DNA from: an uncultured Flavobacteriales bacterium
GTDB taxonomy: Bacteria; Bacteroidota; Bacteroidia; Flavobacteriales_D; Crocinitomicaceae
Assembly (NCBI GenBank): GCA_903945495.1
Contig: CAJAVU010000045.1
Coordinates: forward strand, 1-64,000
Length of the DNA: 64,000 nt
Direction of reading: 5' to 3'
The notes under the pieces were generated by a model, which worked only from the letters and a program-made list of their open reading frames with translations, did not search any database and was not told the DNA's origin. A program made the translations under genes and the position numbers. Shown piece by piece: positions 7,790-17,333 of this stretch (the first letter of the stretch is position 1; every line of letters begins with the position of its first letter).

Positions 7790-8782
7790 TTACACAAACT
7801 GAAACTCATTTTCGTGTTCTGCAATGTAATCCAATGTTTCCAAGATTTCATTTAAATCGAAAGACGTCACCAATTTCATGCGGAGCTCTTTGAAATGAGA
7901 AATTCCTTTAAAATAGTTCGTATAATGTCGTTTCATTTCAGCAACACCTAATGTTGGGCCTTTCCAGTTGACACTCATTAATAAATGTTCACGGGTTGCT
8001 TCTACTCGCTCACGAATTCCTGGAGGAGCCAAATGAGTTCCCGTTTCCATGAAATGTTTGACTTCGTTGAAAATCCAAGGATAACCAATACTTGCACGGC
8101 CAATCATGATCCCATCAACACCGTAACGATTTTTGTATTCAACCGCCTTTTCCGGTGTATCAATATCGCCATTCCCGAAAATTGGAATACGCATACGCGG
8201 ATTGTTTTTCACTTCACCGATTAACGTCCAATCAGCATCACCTTTGTACAACTGAACACGTGTACGACCATGAATCGAAATTGCCTCTACTCCAACATCT
8301 TGTAGTTTCTCAGCTGTACTCACAACAAACTTCGATTGGTCGTCCCAGCCTAAACGTGTTTTTACGGTAACAGGAAGATTCGTCGCTTTTACAATTTCAT
8401 CAGTCATTCGAACCAACTTCGGAATATCTTGTAGCATTCCAGCTCCAGCACCTTTACAGGTAACTTTTTTCACCGGACAACCAAAGTTGATATCGATAAT
8501 ATCCGGATTCGTTTTTTCAATAATCTTCGTTGCTTCACGCATCGATTCGATATCATAGCCAAAAATCTGAATTCCAACTGGACGTTCGTACTCGTAAATA
8601 TCCATTTTCTGAACACTTTTTGCAGCGTCACGAATCAAACCTTCTGAGGATATAAATTCTGTGTACATCAAATCGGCACCATGTTTTTTACACAAGGCAC
8701 GAAACGGTGGATCGCTCACATCTTCCATTGGAGCCAACAAAAGTGGGAATTCACCCAATTCAATATCACGAATTTTAACCAT
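7790..8782 (-). CDS. dusB: tRNA-dihydrouridine synthase, DusB/NifR3 type
   Basis: This 330-residue TIM-barrel flavoprotein reduces uridines in tRNA D-loops using FMN and NADPH. Visible motifs are APMEDVSDPPFR at the N-terminus, DINFGCPVKKVTCKGAGAG with the catalytic Cys, VKTRLGWDD, and GNGDI with GIMIGRAS for phosphate binding. Length fits the family. The start codon lies only four bases after a TACTTTTG -7 element, so the transcript is probably leaderless or nearly so. Confidence 0.93.
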   Translation of the reverse strand: MVKIRDIELGEFPLLLAPMEDVSDPPFRALCKKHGADLMYTEFISSEGLIRDAAKSVQKMDIYEYERPVGIQIFGYDIESMREATKIIEKTNPDIIDINFGCPVKKVTCKGAGAGMLQDIPKLVRMTDEIVKATNLPVTVKTRLGWDDQSKFVVSTAEKLQDVGVEAISIHGRTRVQLYKGDADWTLIGEVKNNPRMRIPIFGNGDIDTPEKAVEYKNRYGVDGIMIGRASIGYPWIFNEVKHFMETGTHLAPPGIRERVEATREHLLMSVNWKGPTLGVAEMKRHYTNYFKGISHFKELRMKLVTSFDLNEILETLDYIAEHENEFQFV

Positions 8783-8786
8783 GGTG

Positions 8787-8794
8787 CAAAAGTA
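8787..8794 (-). promoter_or_regulatory. dusB promoter -7 element
   Basis: TACTTTTG matches the Bacteroidetes -7 consensus TAnnTTTG and is followed by CACC and the dusB ATG. The rsmG gene has the same arrangement at 22396-22410. Confidence 0.65.
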
Positions 8795-8924
8795 CGAAAG
8801 AAGTTAGAATATAGATGTTAGAATGTTGAATTTAGAGATGTAGATAAACAAAGATTGCTAATAGACTAAATATCTAGTCTTCCAAAATTTTAGAATTTCT
8901 AAATGTTCGAATCAACAAAAAAAG

Positions 8925-8932
8925 TACATTTA
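8925..8932 (+). promoter_or_regulatory. Candidate -7 element deciding the start at 8948
   Basis: TACATTTA is a 7-of-8 match to the TAnnTTTG layout. It lies 15 bases upstream of the ATG at 8948 but downstream of another in-frame ATG at 8903, which supports the shorter protein. Confidence 0.4.
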
Positions 8933-8947
8933 CAAAAAACAACAGCC

Positions 8948-9448
8948 ATGGAAACACACGCTCTTTTTACCGAAAAACAACGTTTTAATCAATGGTGGAT
9001 TTGGGTTATTCTTCTAAGTGTGAATGCTGTCATGATTTACGGCTTGCTGCAGCAAATAGCATTCAAAAAACCATTTGGTGACAATCCAGCAAGTGATGGT
9101 GGGATTATTTTTGGCGCGTTTATGTGTTCGCTGATCTTAGCCGTCTTTTTGAGCTTCCGCTTAGAAACAAGAATTTACAAAGGAGGAATAGCTGTTCGCT
9201 TTTTTCCTTTACAATTAAAAACACGTTATTTCGCTTTTGACGATCTTGCCTCGATGGAAATCCGTGAATATAAACCAATCATGGAATACGGAGGCTGGGG
9301 AATCAGAGGATTCGGTTCAAACAGAGCTTTAAACGTAAAAGGAAAAATTGGTCTTCAACTCATCTTTAAGAATGGTCAAAAATTATTGATCGGAACCCAA
9401 AAACGTGAAGAGTTGGAGAAAGCACTTGCTCAGTTTAAAAACAGGTAA
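8948..9448 (+). CDS. Two-TM membrane protein with PH-like tail (DUF6141-like)
   Basis: The 166-residue product begins METHALFTEKQRFNQWWIW and has two membrane helices (about 18-38 and 50-70), then a soluble domain of short strands with GIRGFGSNRALNVKGKIGL and FKNGQKLLIGTQ, similar to bacterial PH-like domains. I recall this layout as DUF6141 but cannot confirm it. An in-frame ATG at 8903 would add 15 residues; it lies before the likely promoter. Its stop is one base from the stop of the convergent thioredoxin-like gene. Confidence 0.6.
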   Translation: METHALFTEKQRFNQWWIWVILLSVNAVMIYGLLQQIAFKKPFGDNPASDGGIIFGAFMCSLILAVFLSFRLETRIYKGGIAVRFFPLQLKTRYFAFDDLASMEIREYKPIMEYGGWGIRGFGSNRALNVKGKIGLQLIFKNGQKLLIGTQKREELEKALAQFKNR

Positions 9449-9449
9449 G

Positions 9450-9971
9450 TTATTTCAATTGCTTGTCTAATTCCAAATGCAAGCCCATTCCACGTAATGA
9501 TTGTCCTTTAGCGACAATCACACCTTCACCGTCAATTAAGAATCCAGAAGGAATGGAATAAACTTGATACGCTGTCGCAACAACATTGTCTTTATCCCAA
9601 CCGTGGTTTTTCCAAATCAATTTATCTGCAGTTATCGCCTTTTTCCATGCTTCTTCGTTACGGTCTAACGAAACACTATATACTTCAAATCCTTTTGCAT
9701 TCTTGAAAGTTGATTTGTTATATTTATTATATGCTTCAACAACATTTGGATTTTCTGCTCTACATGGTCCACACCAAGATGCCCAAAAGTCAATCAATAC
9801 CATCTTACCTTTCAATTTAGAGAGTTTGATTGTCTTACCTTTTGTGTTCACCAAAACGATATCTGGCGCTTTTGTATTTAACTCAATGCCTTGAGGAATT
9901 TCTTTTCGCGGGATAAATGCTGTAGCAACTCCCAAAACCAGTAACAATCCAAATAATATCTTTTTCATCAT
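9450..9971 (-). CDS. TlpA/ResA-like periplasmic thioredoxin
   Basis: The 173-residue protein has an N-terminal signal or anchor (about 3-20) and a thioredoxin fold with the redox motif WASWCGPC (Cys67, Cys70), preceded by KGKMVLIDF and followed by the cis-Pro segment YSIPSGFLID. Relatives reduce disulfides or resist oxidants outside the cytoplasm. The start overlaps the murA stop by 4 bases, so it is probably co-transcribed with murA; no functional link is evident. Confidence 0.85.
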   Translation of the reverse strand: MMKKILFGLLLVLGVATAFIPRKEIPQGIELNTKAPDIVLVNTKGKTIKLSKLKGKMVLIDFWASWCGPCRAENPNVVEAYNKYNKSTFKNAKGFEVYSVSLDRNEEAWKKAITADKLIWKNHGWDKDNVVATAYQVYSIPSGFLIDGEGVIVAKGQSLRGMGLHLELDKQLK

Positions 9972-11275
9972 CCAATTCTTCTGATATCAGCACCCAAATT
10001 ATTCAATCGAATTTCAATGTCTTGGTAACCTCTATCGATTTGTTCAATATTGTGAATAACGCTTTTCCCTTCAGCTGAAAGTGCAGCAATTAACAAGGAA
10101 ACTCCTGCGCGAATATCCGGTGATGTCATTTGAATTCCTTTCAACGAATGTTGGAAATCTTGTCCAATAACTGTGGCTCTGTGCGGATCACATAAAATAA
10201 TTTGCGCGCCCATGTCAATTAATTTATCGACGAAGAACAATCGTGATTCAAACATTTTTTGGTGAATCAACACTGAACCTTTCGCTTGCGTTGCTACAAC
10301 CAAAATAATTGATAATAAATCTGGTGTAAATCCTGGCCATGGAGCATCAGCAATTGTTAAAATGGAACCATCAATAAACGTGTCAATTTCATAATGATCT
10401 TGTGCAGGAACAAAAATATCATCTCCGCGACGTTCCAATTTGATTCCTAAGCGACGGAAAATATTTGGAATGATTCCTAAATTCTCCCAACTAACATCTT
10501 TAATCGTAATTTCTGAACGAGTCATTGCTGCCAATCCGATGAAACTTCCGATTTCAATCATGTCTGGTAAAATGCGGTGATAACATCCACCCAATTCTTT
10601 CACACCTTCAATGTGTAGCATATTTGAACCAATTCCAGTGATTTTCGCACCCATTGAATTCAACATTTTACACAATTGTTGCAAATAAGGCTCACACGCC
10701 GCATTGTAAATCGTCGTTTTACCTTCTGCCATAACAGCTGCCATCAAAATGTTAGCAGTTCCTGTTACTGAAGCCTCATCCAAGTGAATGTACGTTCCTT
10801 TTAATTTTTTCCCTTCGATTGAATAGAAATGTTCACCTGCATCGTAATTGAACTTTGCTCCCAACATCATAAATCCTTCGAAGTGTGTATCTAATCTTCT
10901 ACGACCAATTTTGTCTCCTCCTGGTTTTGGAATAAATCCTTTTCCGAAGCGTGCCAACAATGGTCCGACAATCATAATTGAACCACGCAATGAACCAGCA
11001 CGTTTTTTGAAATCTTCCGTTTCCAAATATGCCAAATCAATGTCTTTTGCTTGAAAAATAAATGTTCCTTTCTCAACTTTTTCAATCTTCACACCCATCG
11101 TTTGTAACAAACTAATCAATTTGTTGACATCGATGATATCAGGAACATTCGATATGGTAACTTTTTCAGCGGTTAAAAGTGGCGCACAAAGTACTTGTAA
11201 CGCTTCGTTTTTAGCTCCTTGCGGAATCAATTCACCCTTTAATTTTTTACCACCGTGTATTTCAAATGAAGACAT
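9968..11275 (-). CDS. murA: UDP-N-acetylglucosamine 1-carboxyvinyltransferase with Asp at the fosfomycin site
   Basis: The 435-residue enzyme makes the first committed step of peptidoglycan synthesis, adding enolpyruvate to UDP-GlcNAc. The fold signature includes GELIPQGAKNEAL with the active-site Lys-Asn pair and the loop KPGGDKIGRRRLD. In E. coli the corresponding loop reads GGCTIG with Cys115; here the residue is Asp121 (codon 10913-10915, GAC). Cys-to-Asp at this position is known from mycobacterial and chlamydial MurA and makes the enzyme insensitive to fosfomycin. DUF4290 lies upstream, as is common in Bacteroidetes, but a large T9SS gene sits between them here. Confidence 0.93.
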   Translation of the reverse strand: MSSFEIHGGKKLKGELIPQGAKNEALQVLCAPLLTAEKVTISNVPDIIDVNKLISLLQTMGVKIEKVEKGTFIFQAKDIDLAYLETEDFKKRAGSLRGSIMIVGPLLARFGKGFIPKPGGDKIGRRRLDTHFEGFMMLGAKFNYDAGEHFYSIEGKKLKGTYIHLDEASVTGTANILMAAVMAEGKTTIYNAACEPYLQQLCKMLNSMGAKITGIGSNMLHIEGVKELGGCYHRILPDMIEIGSFIGLAAMTRSEITIKDVSWENLGIIPNIFRRLGIKLERRGDDIFVPAQDHYEIDTFIDGSILTIADAPWPGFTPDLLSIILVVATQAKGSVLIHQKMFESRLFFVDKLIDMGAQIILCDPHRATVIGQDFQHSLKGIQMTSPDIRAGVSLLIAALSAEGKSVIHNIEQIDRGYQDIEIRLNNLGADIRRIG

Positions 11276-11369
11276 GTCTTATAATATTATGCTTTTACAA
11301 ATCAAAAGAACAAATAAATACTGTTCGGAACTCATTTTAAAAAATAAATGTTCAACAATTCAATATTAA

Positions 11370-11396
11370 TAAAAAAGGGTAGCTCTCACTACCCTT
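11370..11396 (-). terminator. Intrinsic terminator of the large T9SS protein gene
   Basis: On the minus strand AAGGGTAG and CTACCCTT form an 8-bp stem with a 6-base loop followed by a run of T. It lies 21 bases past the stop at 11417 and insulates murA. Confidence 0.88.
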
Positions 11397-11416
11397 CTAA
11401 ATTTCAATCTATTTTT

Positions 11417-14233
11417 CTAATGAACTAAATGGATAAACCCTTGATTCATCAATTCTTGATCATTCATAAGTGTAACATTCAAAATGTATGAATAAACACC
11501 TTCATCCAATACGGTTCCGTTTTGTGTACCATCCCAAACAATTAAAGGATCCGATGTTTGAAAAACAACATTCCCCCATCGGTTCACAATGGAAAGTTCA
11601 AATGTTTGTACACCTGCATAATCAATATACAAGGCATTATTACCAGCTTGGGAAGACAATACAATGATATTTGGAACATTGATCGAACAAGGGATAGAAA
11701 GCACCGTGGCAGTATCAACCGCCACTCCGCACTCATTGCTTGCTTCAACAATATAATCTCCATCCACAGAAGCAGAAGTGGAAATACCTGTAACGCCATT
11801 ACTCCAAGTATATAAATCGTTTTGTAGTACTCCGAGTGCTACCAATGTAACAACATCACCACTGCATATTGTTGTATCAAAAGTTGAAACGACAGGATTG
11901 GCGATAAAATCAATATCAATATCTTCCGAAATTTGACATGCATTATCCGTGAACGTTATTGTATAAACTCCCGGTGTTGTTGTTTGAACTAATGGATTCT
12001 GTGATGTCGCATTATTGAAACTAATTTCAGGTGACAAACTCGTCCAAACACCTCCACTATTCGCAACTGTTCCAATCACCATCAACTGATTGTTACATGC
12101 GATTGTATCCTGCATAACTTGAGGCACTACTGCAATGGTAACATCCACGTCAACGGAATTTAAACACTTTTTATCCTCCATTACCAAATTATACGTTCCA
12201 GGTTGATCAAAAACGACCGTAGCCAACATTGTCGCATTATCTGGTGAGAAATGCACATTAGTTGGATCCGAAGAAGTCCAGGTGACCGAATTTCCGTACG
12301 CACTTATATTGACGACGTTGAGTGTATCGTTACAAATCAGCGTATCACTAAATATCGTTGGATATGGAATGAATTCAATCGAACTCTGTAAGGTTTCATT
12401 ACAAACATTATCTGTAAAACTAACTTGGAACGTTCCTACCGAAGTACTTGTAACAATTGGATTTGCCAATGTTGGATCATTAAAGCTTATTTCAGGATCT
12501 AAACTCGACCAAATTCCGCCACCAGCAGAAAACGTATTTGACACTTGAAAACTAAAATCACAAGCAAACGAATCGATAAATATTGCGGGAGAAGGAATCA
12601 TTGAAATTGTAATTGTCGTGTCATTTGAACACGAACCAGTATTATCAAAAATCTCTACTACGTATTGACCATTCACTAGATTGATAGAAAAATTGGACGA
12701 AATAGGAATCGTTGGTGCCGTTGCATTAAACCAATTCACACTCGATAATAAAACAGAATCCGACAAAGCTAATTGCGTGAAAAATTCACTTGAACAATAA
12801 TCAAAACTTCCAGAGAAATTAAATGGTGGTGGCTGATTTACAGTAACCAAGGTGTCAATTGTATATGAACAACCATTTGAAGTTACCGTCACCGAAAGAA
12901 TACCATCATATACTCCATCAACAGAATAAACATTCGATGTATTATTTGGATTCGTGCCACTTCCCGTTTCTTGCCATGAATAACTGTCCCATGTTCCTGA
13001 CACTGTAAAATCAACTGGTGCACAACCCGCAGTATATGAAACTACTGGCGGAGGCGTGAAAAAGCCCGACCCATCTACGATTTCAAAGTAATACGTTATC
13101 GTTGTTGTATCTGGAGTTGTATAATTATCGACTGCACTTATTGTTAAACTATGTATCCCAAGTGATTCTTGCGCACCATTAATATTTACAGTAATAGAAC
13201 CATTTGCTGCCACAATGGAATCTTGTGTTGTATAATTTAGAAATGTTGTGGAATCAACATACACATGTGTTAATTGCGTTGTTTCTGGTGAACTAAAAGG
13301 AAAAACGATCTGTGACGAACCTGTGTTACAGATTTGAATGGTATCACAATAGGATGTTTGTAGTGCGATTGGCGCAATATTTCCAGTCGAACAAAAGTCA
13401 AAATAGAACGATTTATTATCTAACCAAGATACGCCATCATTGTTTCCATTTGGACCGTCATAATCTACTCCAGCATGATCAAATCGTCCAATTTGAATAA
13501 AATCAACTCCATTCCCGGCATTCGCACCAACTGTAGCTGGAGTTCCTAAAAAACCTCCTACTCCGCTTGATGCACTACCTGTTGTCCATTGCATATCTGC
13601 AAAATGAATAGCAGTATTTCCTTCAATTACAAGAGGATCCAAGCCGTTGGTGATTACAATTTGACAGGTATTAACCTTATCACTTTGATTATTAAAGTAC
13701 CCCATGCTCACCCAATTAAAGATTGCAGCAGTTGGAGTTATTGTAGCGTGCATTGTTCCTCCATTTGTCAGGTAGAAATCTGCCCAAAACGCTGCAATCA
13801 TCGTGTTACCAGCTGAAGGAAAAGCCATTGAGCTAAATGTAGAAATACCACTATTAAAACTGATGTTTCCATTGTTATTCATCCAAACTTGGTTGTAAGG
13901 ATTTCCGTAAAAACAGAATTGAAATGGTAAGTTGAATGGACTTGCCGCCGCCCAACCATCATCAATTGATGTAGAAGGTAAAGATGGTCCAGGCGGTGGA
14001 AAATATCCAGAGCAACCTGTTGCTTTTTGAGGAGAAAAATGTGTTACATAAACATCTCCTTTGTAATCATTCGGATTCACCATTCCAGCAGAAAGAACAA
14101 CTTCATTACCTGTTAAACCATTGTGAGTTTTCAAGTAATGATACTGCGCTTCTGTAACGTAATTATATGTTTGAGGAGTTTGACTGAATGACCAAGACGT
14201 AATAAACGCGAGTAGTAGAAATAGATTTTTCAT
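11417..14233 (-). CDS. Large secreted multi-domain protein with T9SS type B C-terminal domain
   Basis: The 938-residue protein has a Sec signal (about 1-18, ending SFSQ) and a large N-terminal beta domain. It then has at least three related Ig/PKD-like repeats at about 560-800, seen as GGIWSSLDPEISFND and GGVWTSLSPEISFNN, each with a Cys pair. The gliding-associated C-terminal domain includes LSIVNRWGNVVFQ and WDGTQNG. That domain directs export through the type IX system and surface attachment. The protein is probably an adhesin-like surface component. A long hairpin lies just upstream of its start. It interrupts the usual DUF4290-murA neighbourhood. Confidence 0.85.
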   Translation of the reverse strand: MKNLFLLLAFITSWSFSQTPQTYNYVTEAQYHYLKTHNGLTGNEVVLSAGMVNPNDYKGDVYVTHFSPQKATGCSGYFPPPGPSLPSTSIDDGWAAASPFNLPFQFCFYGNPYNQVWMNNNGNISFNSGISTFSSMAFPSAGNTMIAAFWADFYLTNGGTMHATITPTAAIFNWVSMGYFNNQSDKVNTCQIVITNGLDPLVIEGNTAIHFADMQWTTGSASSGVGGFLGTPATVGANAGNGVDFIQIGRFDHAGVDYDGPNGNNDGVSWLDNKSFYFDFCSTGNIAPIALQTSYCDTIQICNTGSSQIVFPFSSPETTQLTHVYVDSTTFLNYTTQDSIVAANGSITVNINGAQESLGIHSLTISAVDNYTTPDTTTITYYFEIVDGSGFFTPPPVVSYTAGCAPVDFTVSGTWDSYSWQETGSGTNPNNTSNVYSVDGVYDGILSVTVTSNGCSYTIDTLVTVNQPPPFNFSGSFDYCSSEFFTQLALSDSVLLSSVNWFNATAPTIPISSNFSINLVNGQYVVEIFDNTGSCSNDTTITISMIPSPAIFIDSFACDFSFQVSNTFSAGGGIWSSLDPEISFNDPTLANPIVTSTSVGTFQVSFTDNVCNETLQSSIEFIPYPTIFSDTLICNDTLNVVNISAYGNSVTWTSSDPTNVHFSPDNATMLATVVFDQPGTYNLVMEDKKCLNSVDVDVTIAVVPQVMQDTIACNNQLMVIGTVANSGGVWTSLSPEISFNNATSQNPLVQTTTPGVYTITFTDNACQISEDIDIDFIANPVVSTFDTTICSGDVVTLVALGVLQNDLYTWSNGVTGISTSASVDGDYIVEASNECGVAVDTATVLSIPCSINVPNIIVLSSQAGNNALYIDYAGVQTFELSIVNRWGNVVFQTSDPLIVWDGTQNGTVLDEGVYSYILNVTLMNDQELMNQGFIHLVH

Positions 14234-14237
14234 TATT

Positions 14238-14295
14238 CAATTTTGAAATGCACTACTTAGACTGTAAATAAGAATAAGTAGTTGCATTCAAATTG
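14238..14295. other. Long imperfect hairpin abutting the T9SS gene start
   Basis: CAATTTTGAAATGC-ACTACTTA and TAAGTAGTTGCATTCAAATTG are near-complementary arms of about 21 bases around a 15-base loop. The structure lies between the DUF4290 stop and the T9SS start codon, five bases from the latter. It lacks a T tract, so it does not look like a simple terminator; it could affect translation initiation or mRNA stability. Confidence 0.6.
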
Positions 14296-14300
14296 AAAAC

Positions 14301-14942
14301 CTATGGCTTTTTAATGAATTTCTTTTTTTGATTTTTTTGCTTGAAGTTCGATTTGTTTCGTTTGTTCTGGTTTTGACCAATACCCATTGAACGTAAAATC
14401 GTATTCGTGTTCACCAACTCATCTGGATTTTCAAGGATTAATTCTCCTTTTGAAAGTTCCTTTAACTGATCAGCAATTACATTGTTTTCTACCGCATCAT
14501 TATTGTGCGCCAAGAATTGCTTTTTCATGAAATTGGCCATGGTATTTTTCATGTACTCACGTTCTTTTTCATCTGTGATATCTTTCGCAGATTCCAAAAT
14601 ACGCTGGGTATAACTTCCATAGTGTCCGTAACGAATTGAACTTTTTGGATATTCCATAATTTGAGGTTTTTCATTCAAGACCTCTTGTTTTGGAATTTCG
14701 TAAGGAGAATCAACGTCCAATTTAAAATCAGACATCACAAAAAGGTGCGTCCACAACTTGTGACGAAAATCGTCCACATCACGTAAATGTGGATTCAATT
14801 GTCCCATCACCTCAATAATTGCTTGTGCTGCGCGATTACGCTCATCACGATCTGCAATTTCCATTGCATGTGCAATCATGTTCTGTACATTTCGACCGTA
14901 TTCCGGCAAAATTAACTTCCCTCTTGTTGTATTATACTCCAT
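14301..14942 (-). CDS. DUF4290 family protein
   Basis: The 213-residue soluble protein starts MEYNTTRGKLILPEYGRNVQ and contains the family stretches ERNRAAQAIIEVMGQLNP and DVDDFRHKLWTHLFVMSDF. DUF4290 proteins are conserved in Bacteroidetes, have no known activity and often lie next to murA. The C-terminal 25 residues are strongly basic and Asn/Lys-rich, which suggests nucleic-acid contact, an inference from composition only. The gene follows purL with a 34-bp gap that holds a hairpin. Confidence 0.85.
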   Translation of the reverse strand: MEYNTTRGKLILPEYGRNVQNMIAHAMEIADRDERNRAAQAIIEVMGQLNPHLRDVDDFRHKLWTHLFVMSDFKLDVDSPYEIPKQEVLNEKPQIMEYPKSSIRYGHYGSYTQRILESAKDITDEKEREYMKNTMANFMKKQFLAHNNDAVENNVIADQLKELSKGELILENPDELVNTNTILRSMGIGQNQNKRNKSNFKQKNQKKKFIKKP

Positions 14943-14955
14943 TCAAGCTACATTC

Positions 14956-14975
14956 ATTCAGGGTTAAACCTGAAT
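14956..14975 (-). terminator. Hairpin immediately after purL
   Basis: ATTCAGG and CCTGAAT form a perfect 7-bp stem around a 6-base loop within two bases of the purL stop. The following bases are not T-rich, so termination is likely partial, or the hairpin protects the purL 3' end. Confidence 0.45.
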
Positions 14976-14976
14976 A

Positions 14977-17214
14977 TTAATTTTCTAATAGTTTACCTAA
15001 AGCATTGTTGTACAAATCTTTCGCCTCAGTTATAAAACCATAATGCTCGTCATCGACCATTAATTTTCCTTTCGTAACATGACCAAGTAGCGTGAAACTT
15101 ACTCCTGAATCCATCATAAATTCAATAAATTCTTCTTCTTGATCTTCGCTAACTGTAACAACAACACGACCTTGTCCTTCACCAAATAAGAACGCATCTT
15201 CTCGGACTTCTGAATCAGTTACGATATCAAATCCAAGTTCGCGAGGCATAGACATTTCCACTAAAGTAACAAATAATCCGCCATCTGCAACATCGTGCAC
15301 TGCATTCACTAATTCATTTTGGATCATTCCTTTCACCATGTGCTGCATTGCATACTCTTTATCCAAATCGAAATATGGAGCTGGAGACGCTTTTACACCG
15401 TGATAAGTAGCTAAATATTCTGATGATGCAATGTCATTTGTACTTTCTCCAATGATGAAAATTAAATCACCTTTTTGTTTGAAATCCAAGGACATTACTT
15501 TGTCTTTATCTTCTACGATTCCAATCATACCAATTGTTGGCGTTGGGAAAACCGGAACTTCAACACCATTTTTCACTGTTTGATTGTAAAACGAAACGTT
15601 ACCACCTGTTACTGGCGTTTCGAATTTCAAACACGCAGCTGACATTCCTTTGATCGCTCCAACAAATTGCCAGTATGATTCTGGATTGTAAGGATTACCG
15701 AAGTTCAAACAGTTTGTAATTGCGCTTGGTACACCACCTGAACAAACGATGTTACGAGCAGCTTCAGAAACAGCAATCATTGTCCCAATTTCAGGATCAG
15801 CATTCACATAACGTGAATTACAATCAACGGTCATTGCTAATGCTTTGTTTGTTCCTTTGATGTTTACAACTCCAGCATCCGAAGGACGATTGGTTGTCAT
15901 TGTTTTTGTTCCAACCATTGAATCGTATTGCTCATATACCCAACGCTTAGAAGCGATGTTTGGCATTTGCAACAATTTATAAGCAACCTCTTTTAAATCT
16001 TCTGGTTGTTTAATTGAATCAATGTTGAATTTTTTATATTCTTGGTAATAAGCAGGCTCACTGTATTCGCGCTCATATTGTGGCGCTCCACCTCCTAAAA
16101 CCAATGATTGACAAGGAACATCTCCAACTAATTCACCTTCCATGAAGTAGCGAACACGATCAGAATCAGTAACAACACCGATTTCTTCAGCATGTAAATC
16201 CCATTTGTCAAAAATATCTTTTACAACTTTCTCTTTTCCTTTTTCAACCACAACTAACATACGTTCTTGTGATTCAGAAAGAAGAATTTCGTATGGCAAC
16301 ATGTTATCTTGACGTGTTGGAACACGATCCAAATGAATATCCATTCCAACATTTCCTGCAGCACTCATTTCGTTTGTTGAACACGTGATACCAGCAGCTC
16401 CCATGTCTTGCATTCCACGAATACAATCTGTTTGTGCCAATTCCATCGTTGCTTCCAACAATAATTTTTCCATGAATGGATCTCCAACTTGTACAGATGG
16501 CAAATCATTTGCAGAATCTTCTGTAATATCTTTTGAAGCGAAAGCAGCTCCAGCAATTCCATCTTTTCCAGTAGCTGAACCAACAATGAACACAGGATTT
16601 CCTGGTCCAGTTGCTTTAGCAGAAATCATTTTTGATGAATCGATAATTCCAGCAGAAAACGCATTCACCAATGGATTTGTATTGTATGACTCATCAAAGA
16701 ACACTTCACCACCTACGATTGGAATACCGAAAGCATTTCCATAATCACCAATTCCTTTTGTCACACCTTTTACCAACCATTTTGTACGGTCGTTTTCGAT
16801 GTTTCCAAAACGCAATGAATTTAATTGAGCAATTGGACGCGCACCCATCGTGAAAATATCACGGTTGATTCCACCAACTCCAGTTGCAGCACCTTGATAC
16901 GGTTCTAATGCACTTGGGTGATTATGCGATTCAATTTTGAATACACAACCCAAACCATCACCAATATCAACTAAACCAGCATTTTCTTCACCAGCTTTCA
17001 CCAACATGTGTGGGCCTTCTTTTGGAAGTTTTTTCAACCATAAAATTGAGTTCTTGTACGAACAGTGTTCTGACCACATCACGGAATAAACCGCAGTTTC
17101 AGTGAAATTAGGTGTTCTACCTAAAATCCCTTTGATCATCTCAAACTCATCTGGACGCAATCCTAAATCGACCGCTTGTTCTAATGTTGCTTCTTGCTGT
17201 AATGTGCTTTCCAT
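14977..17214 (-). CDS. purL: Phosphoribosylformylglycinamidine synthase subunit PurL, small type
   Basis: The 745-residue AIR-synthase-fold protein carries out the ATP-dependent synthetase half of FGAM synthesis in purine biosynthesis. Length and the absence of a fused glutaminase show the short PurL form that needs separate PurQ and PurS, not in view. Motifs include [20 protein letters not shown] and [18 protein letters not shown]. The start is placed at ATG 17214: an in-frame GTG at 17232 overlaps the TACTTTTG promoter element and so cannot lie in the mRNA. Confidence 0.93.
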   Translation of the reverse strand: MESTLQQEATLEQAVDLGLRPDEFEMIKGILGRTPNFTETAVYSVMWSEHCSYKNSILWLKKLPKEGPHMLVKAGEENAGLVDIGDGLGCVFKIESHNHPSALEPYQGAATGVGGINRDIFTMGARPIAQLNSLRFGNIENDRTKWLVKGVTKGIGDYGNAFGIPIVGGEVFFDESYNTNPLVNAFSAGIIDSSKMISAKATGPGNPVFIVGSATGKDGIAGAAFASKDITEDSANDLPSVQVGDPFMEKLLLEATMELAQTDCIRGMQDMGAAGITCSTNEMSAAGNVGMDIHLDRVPTRQDNMLPYEILLSESQERMLVVVEKGKEKVVKDIFDKWDLHAEEIGVVTDSDRVRYFMEGELVGDVPCQSLVLGGGAPQYEREYSEPAYYQEYKKFNIDSIKQPEDLKEVAYKLLQMPNIASKRWVYEQYDSMVGTKTMTTNRPSDAGVVNIKGTNKALAMTVDCNSRYVNADPEIGTMIAVSEAARNIVCSGGVPSAITNCLNFGNPYNPESYWQFVGAIKGMSAACLKFETPVTGGNVSFYNQTVKNGVEVPVFPTPTIGMIGIVEDKDKVMSLDFKQKGDLIFIIGESTNDIASSEYLATYHGVKASPAPYFDLDKEYAMQHMVKGMIQNELVNAVHDVADGGLFVTLVEMSMPRELGFDIVTDSEVREDAFLFGEGQGRVVVTVSEDQEEEFIEFMMDSGVSFTLLGHVTKGKLMVDDEHYGFITEAKDLYNNALGKLLEN

Positions 17215-17231
17215 AAATACAAAATGTTGCA

Positions 17232-17239
17232 CAAAAGTA
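17232..17239 (-). promoter_or_regulatory. purL promoter -7 element
   Basis: TACTTTTG fits TAnnTTTG, with its last base 17 bases before the ATG at 17214, giving a leader of roughly 10 bases. Confidence 0.55.
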
Positions 17240-17333
17240 ATGAATTATTTTTTGTACTGTACCGATTTTGTCTACAGAAAAGTGGACTTATTAACAACAA
17301 GAAAGGAATGAATTGTTAGAAAGGAAAATGGAT

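Noticed and set aside
11417-14233. Repeats in the T9SS gene as a DNA-level tandem array
   Set aside because: The similarity is between protein domains only; the DNA copies are diverged, as expected for Ig/PKD-like repeats.
17215-17232. GTG-initiated extension of purL
   Set aside because: It coincides with the TACTTTTG promoter element; the ATG at 17214 matches the family start.
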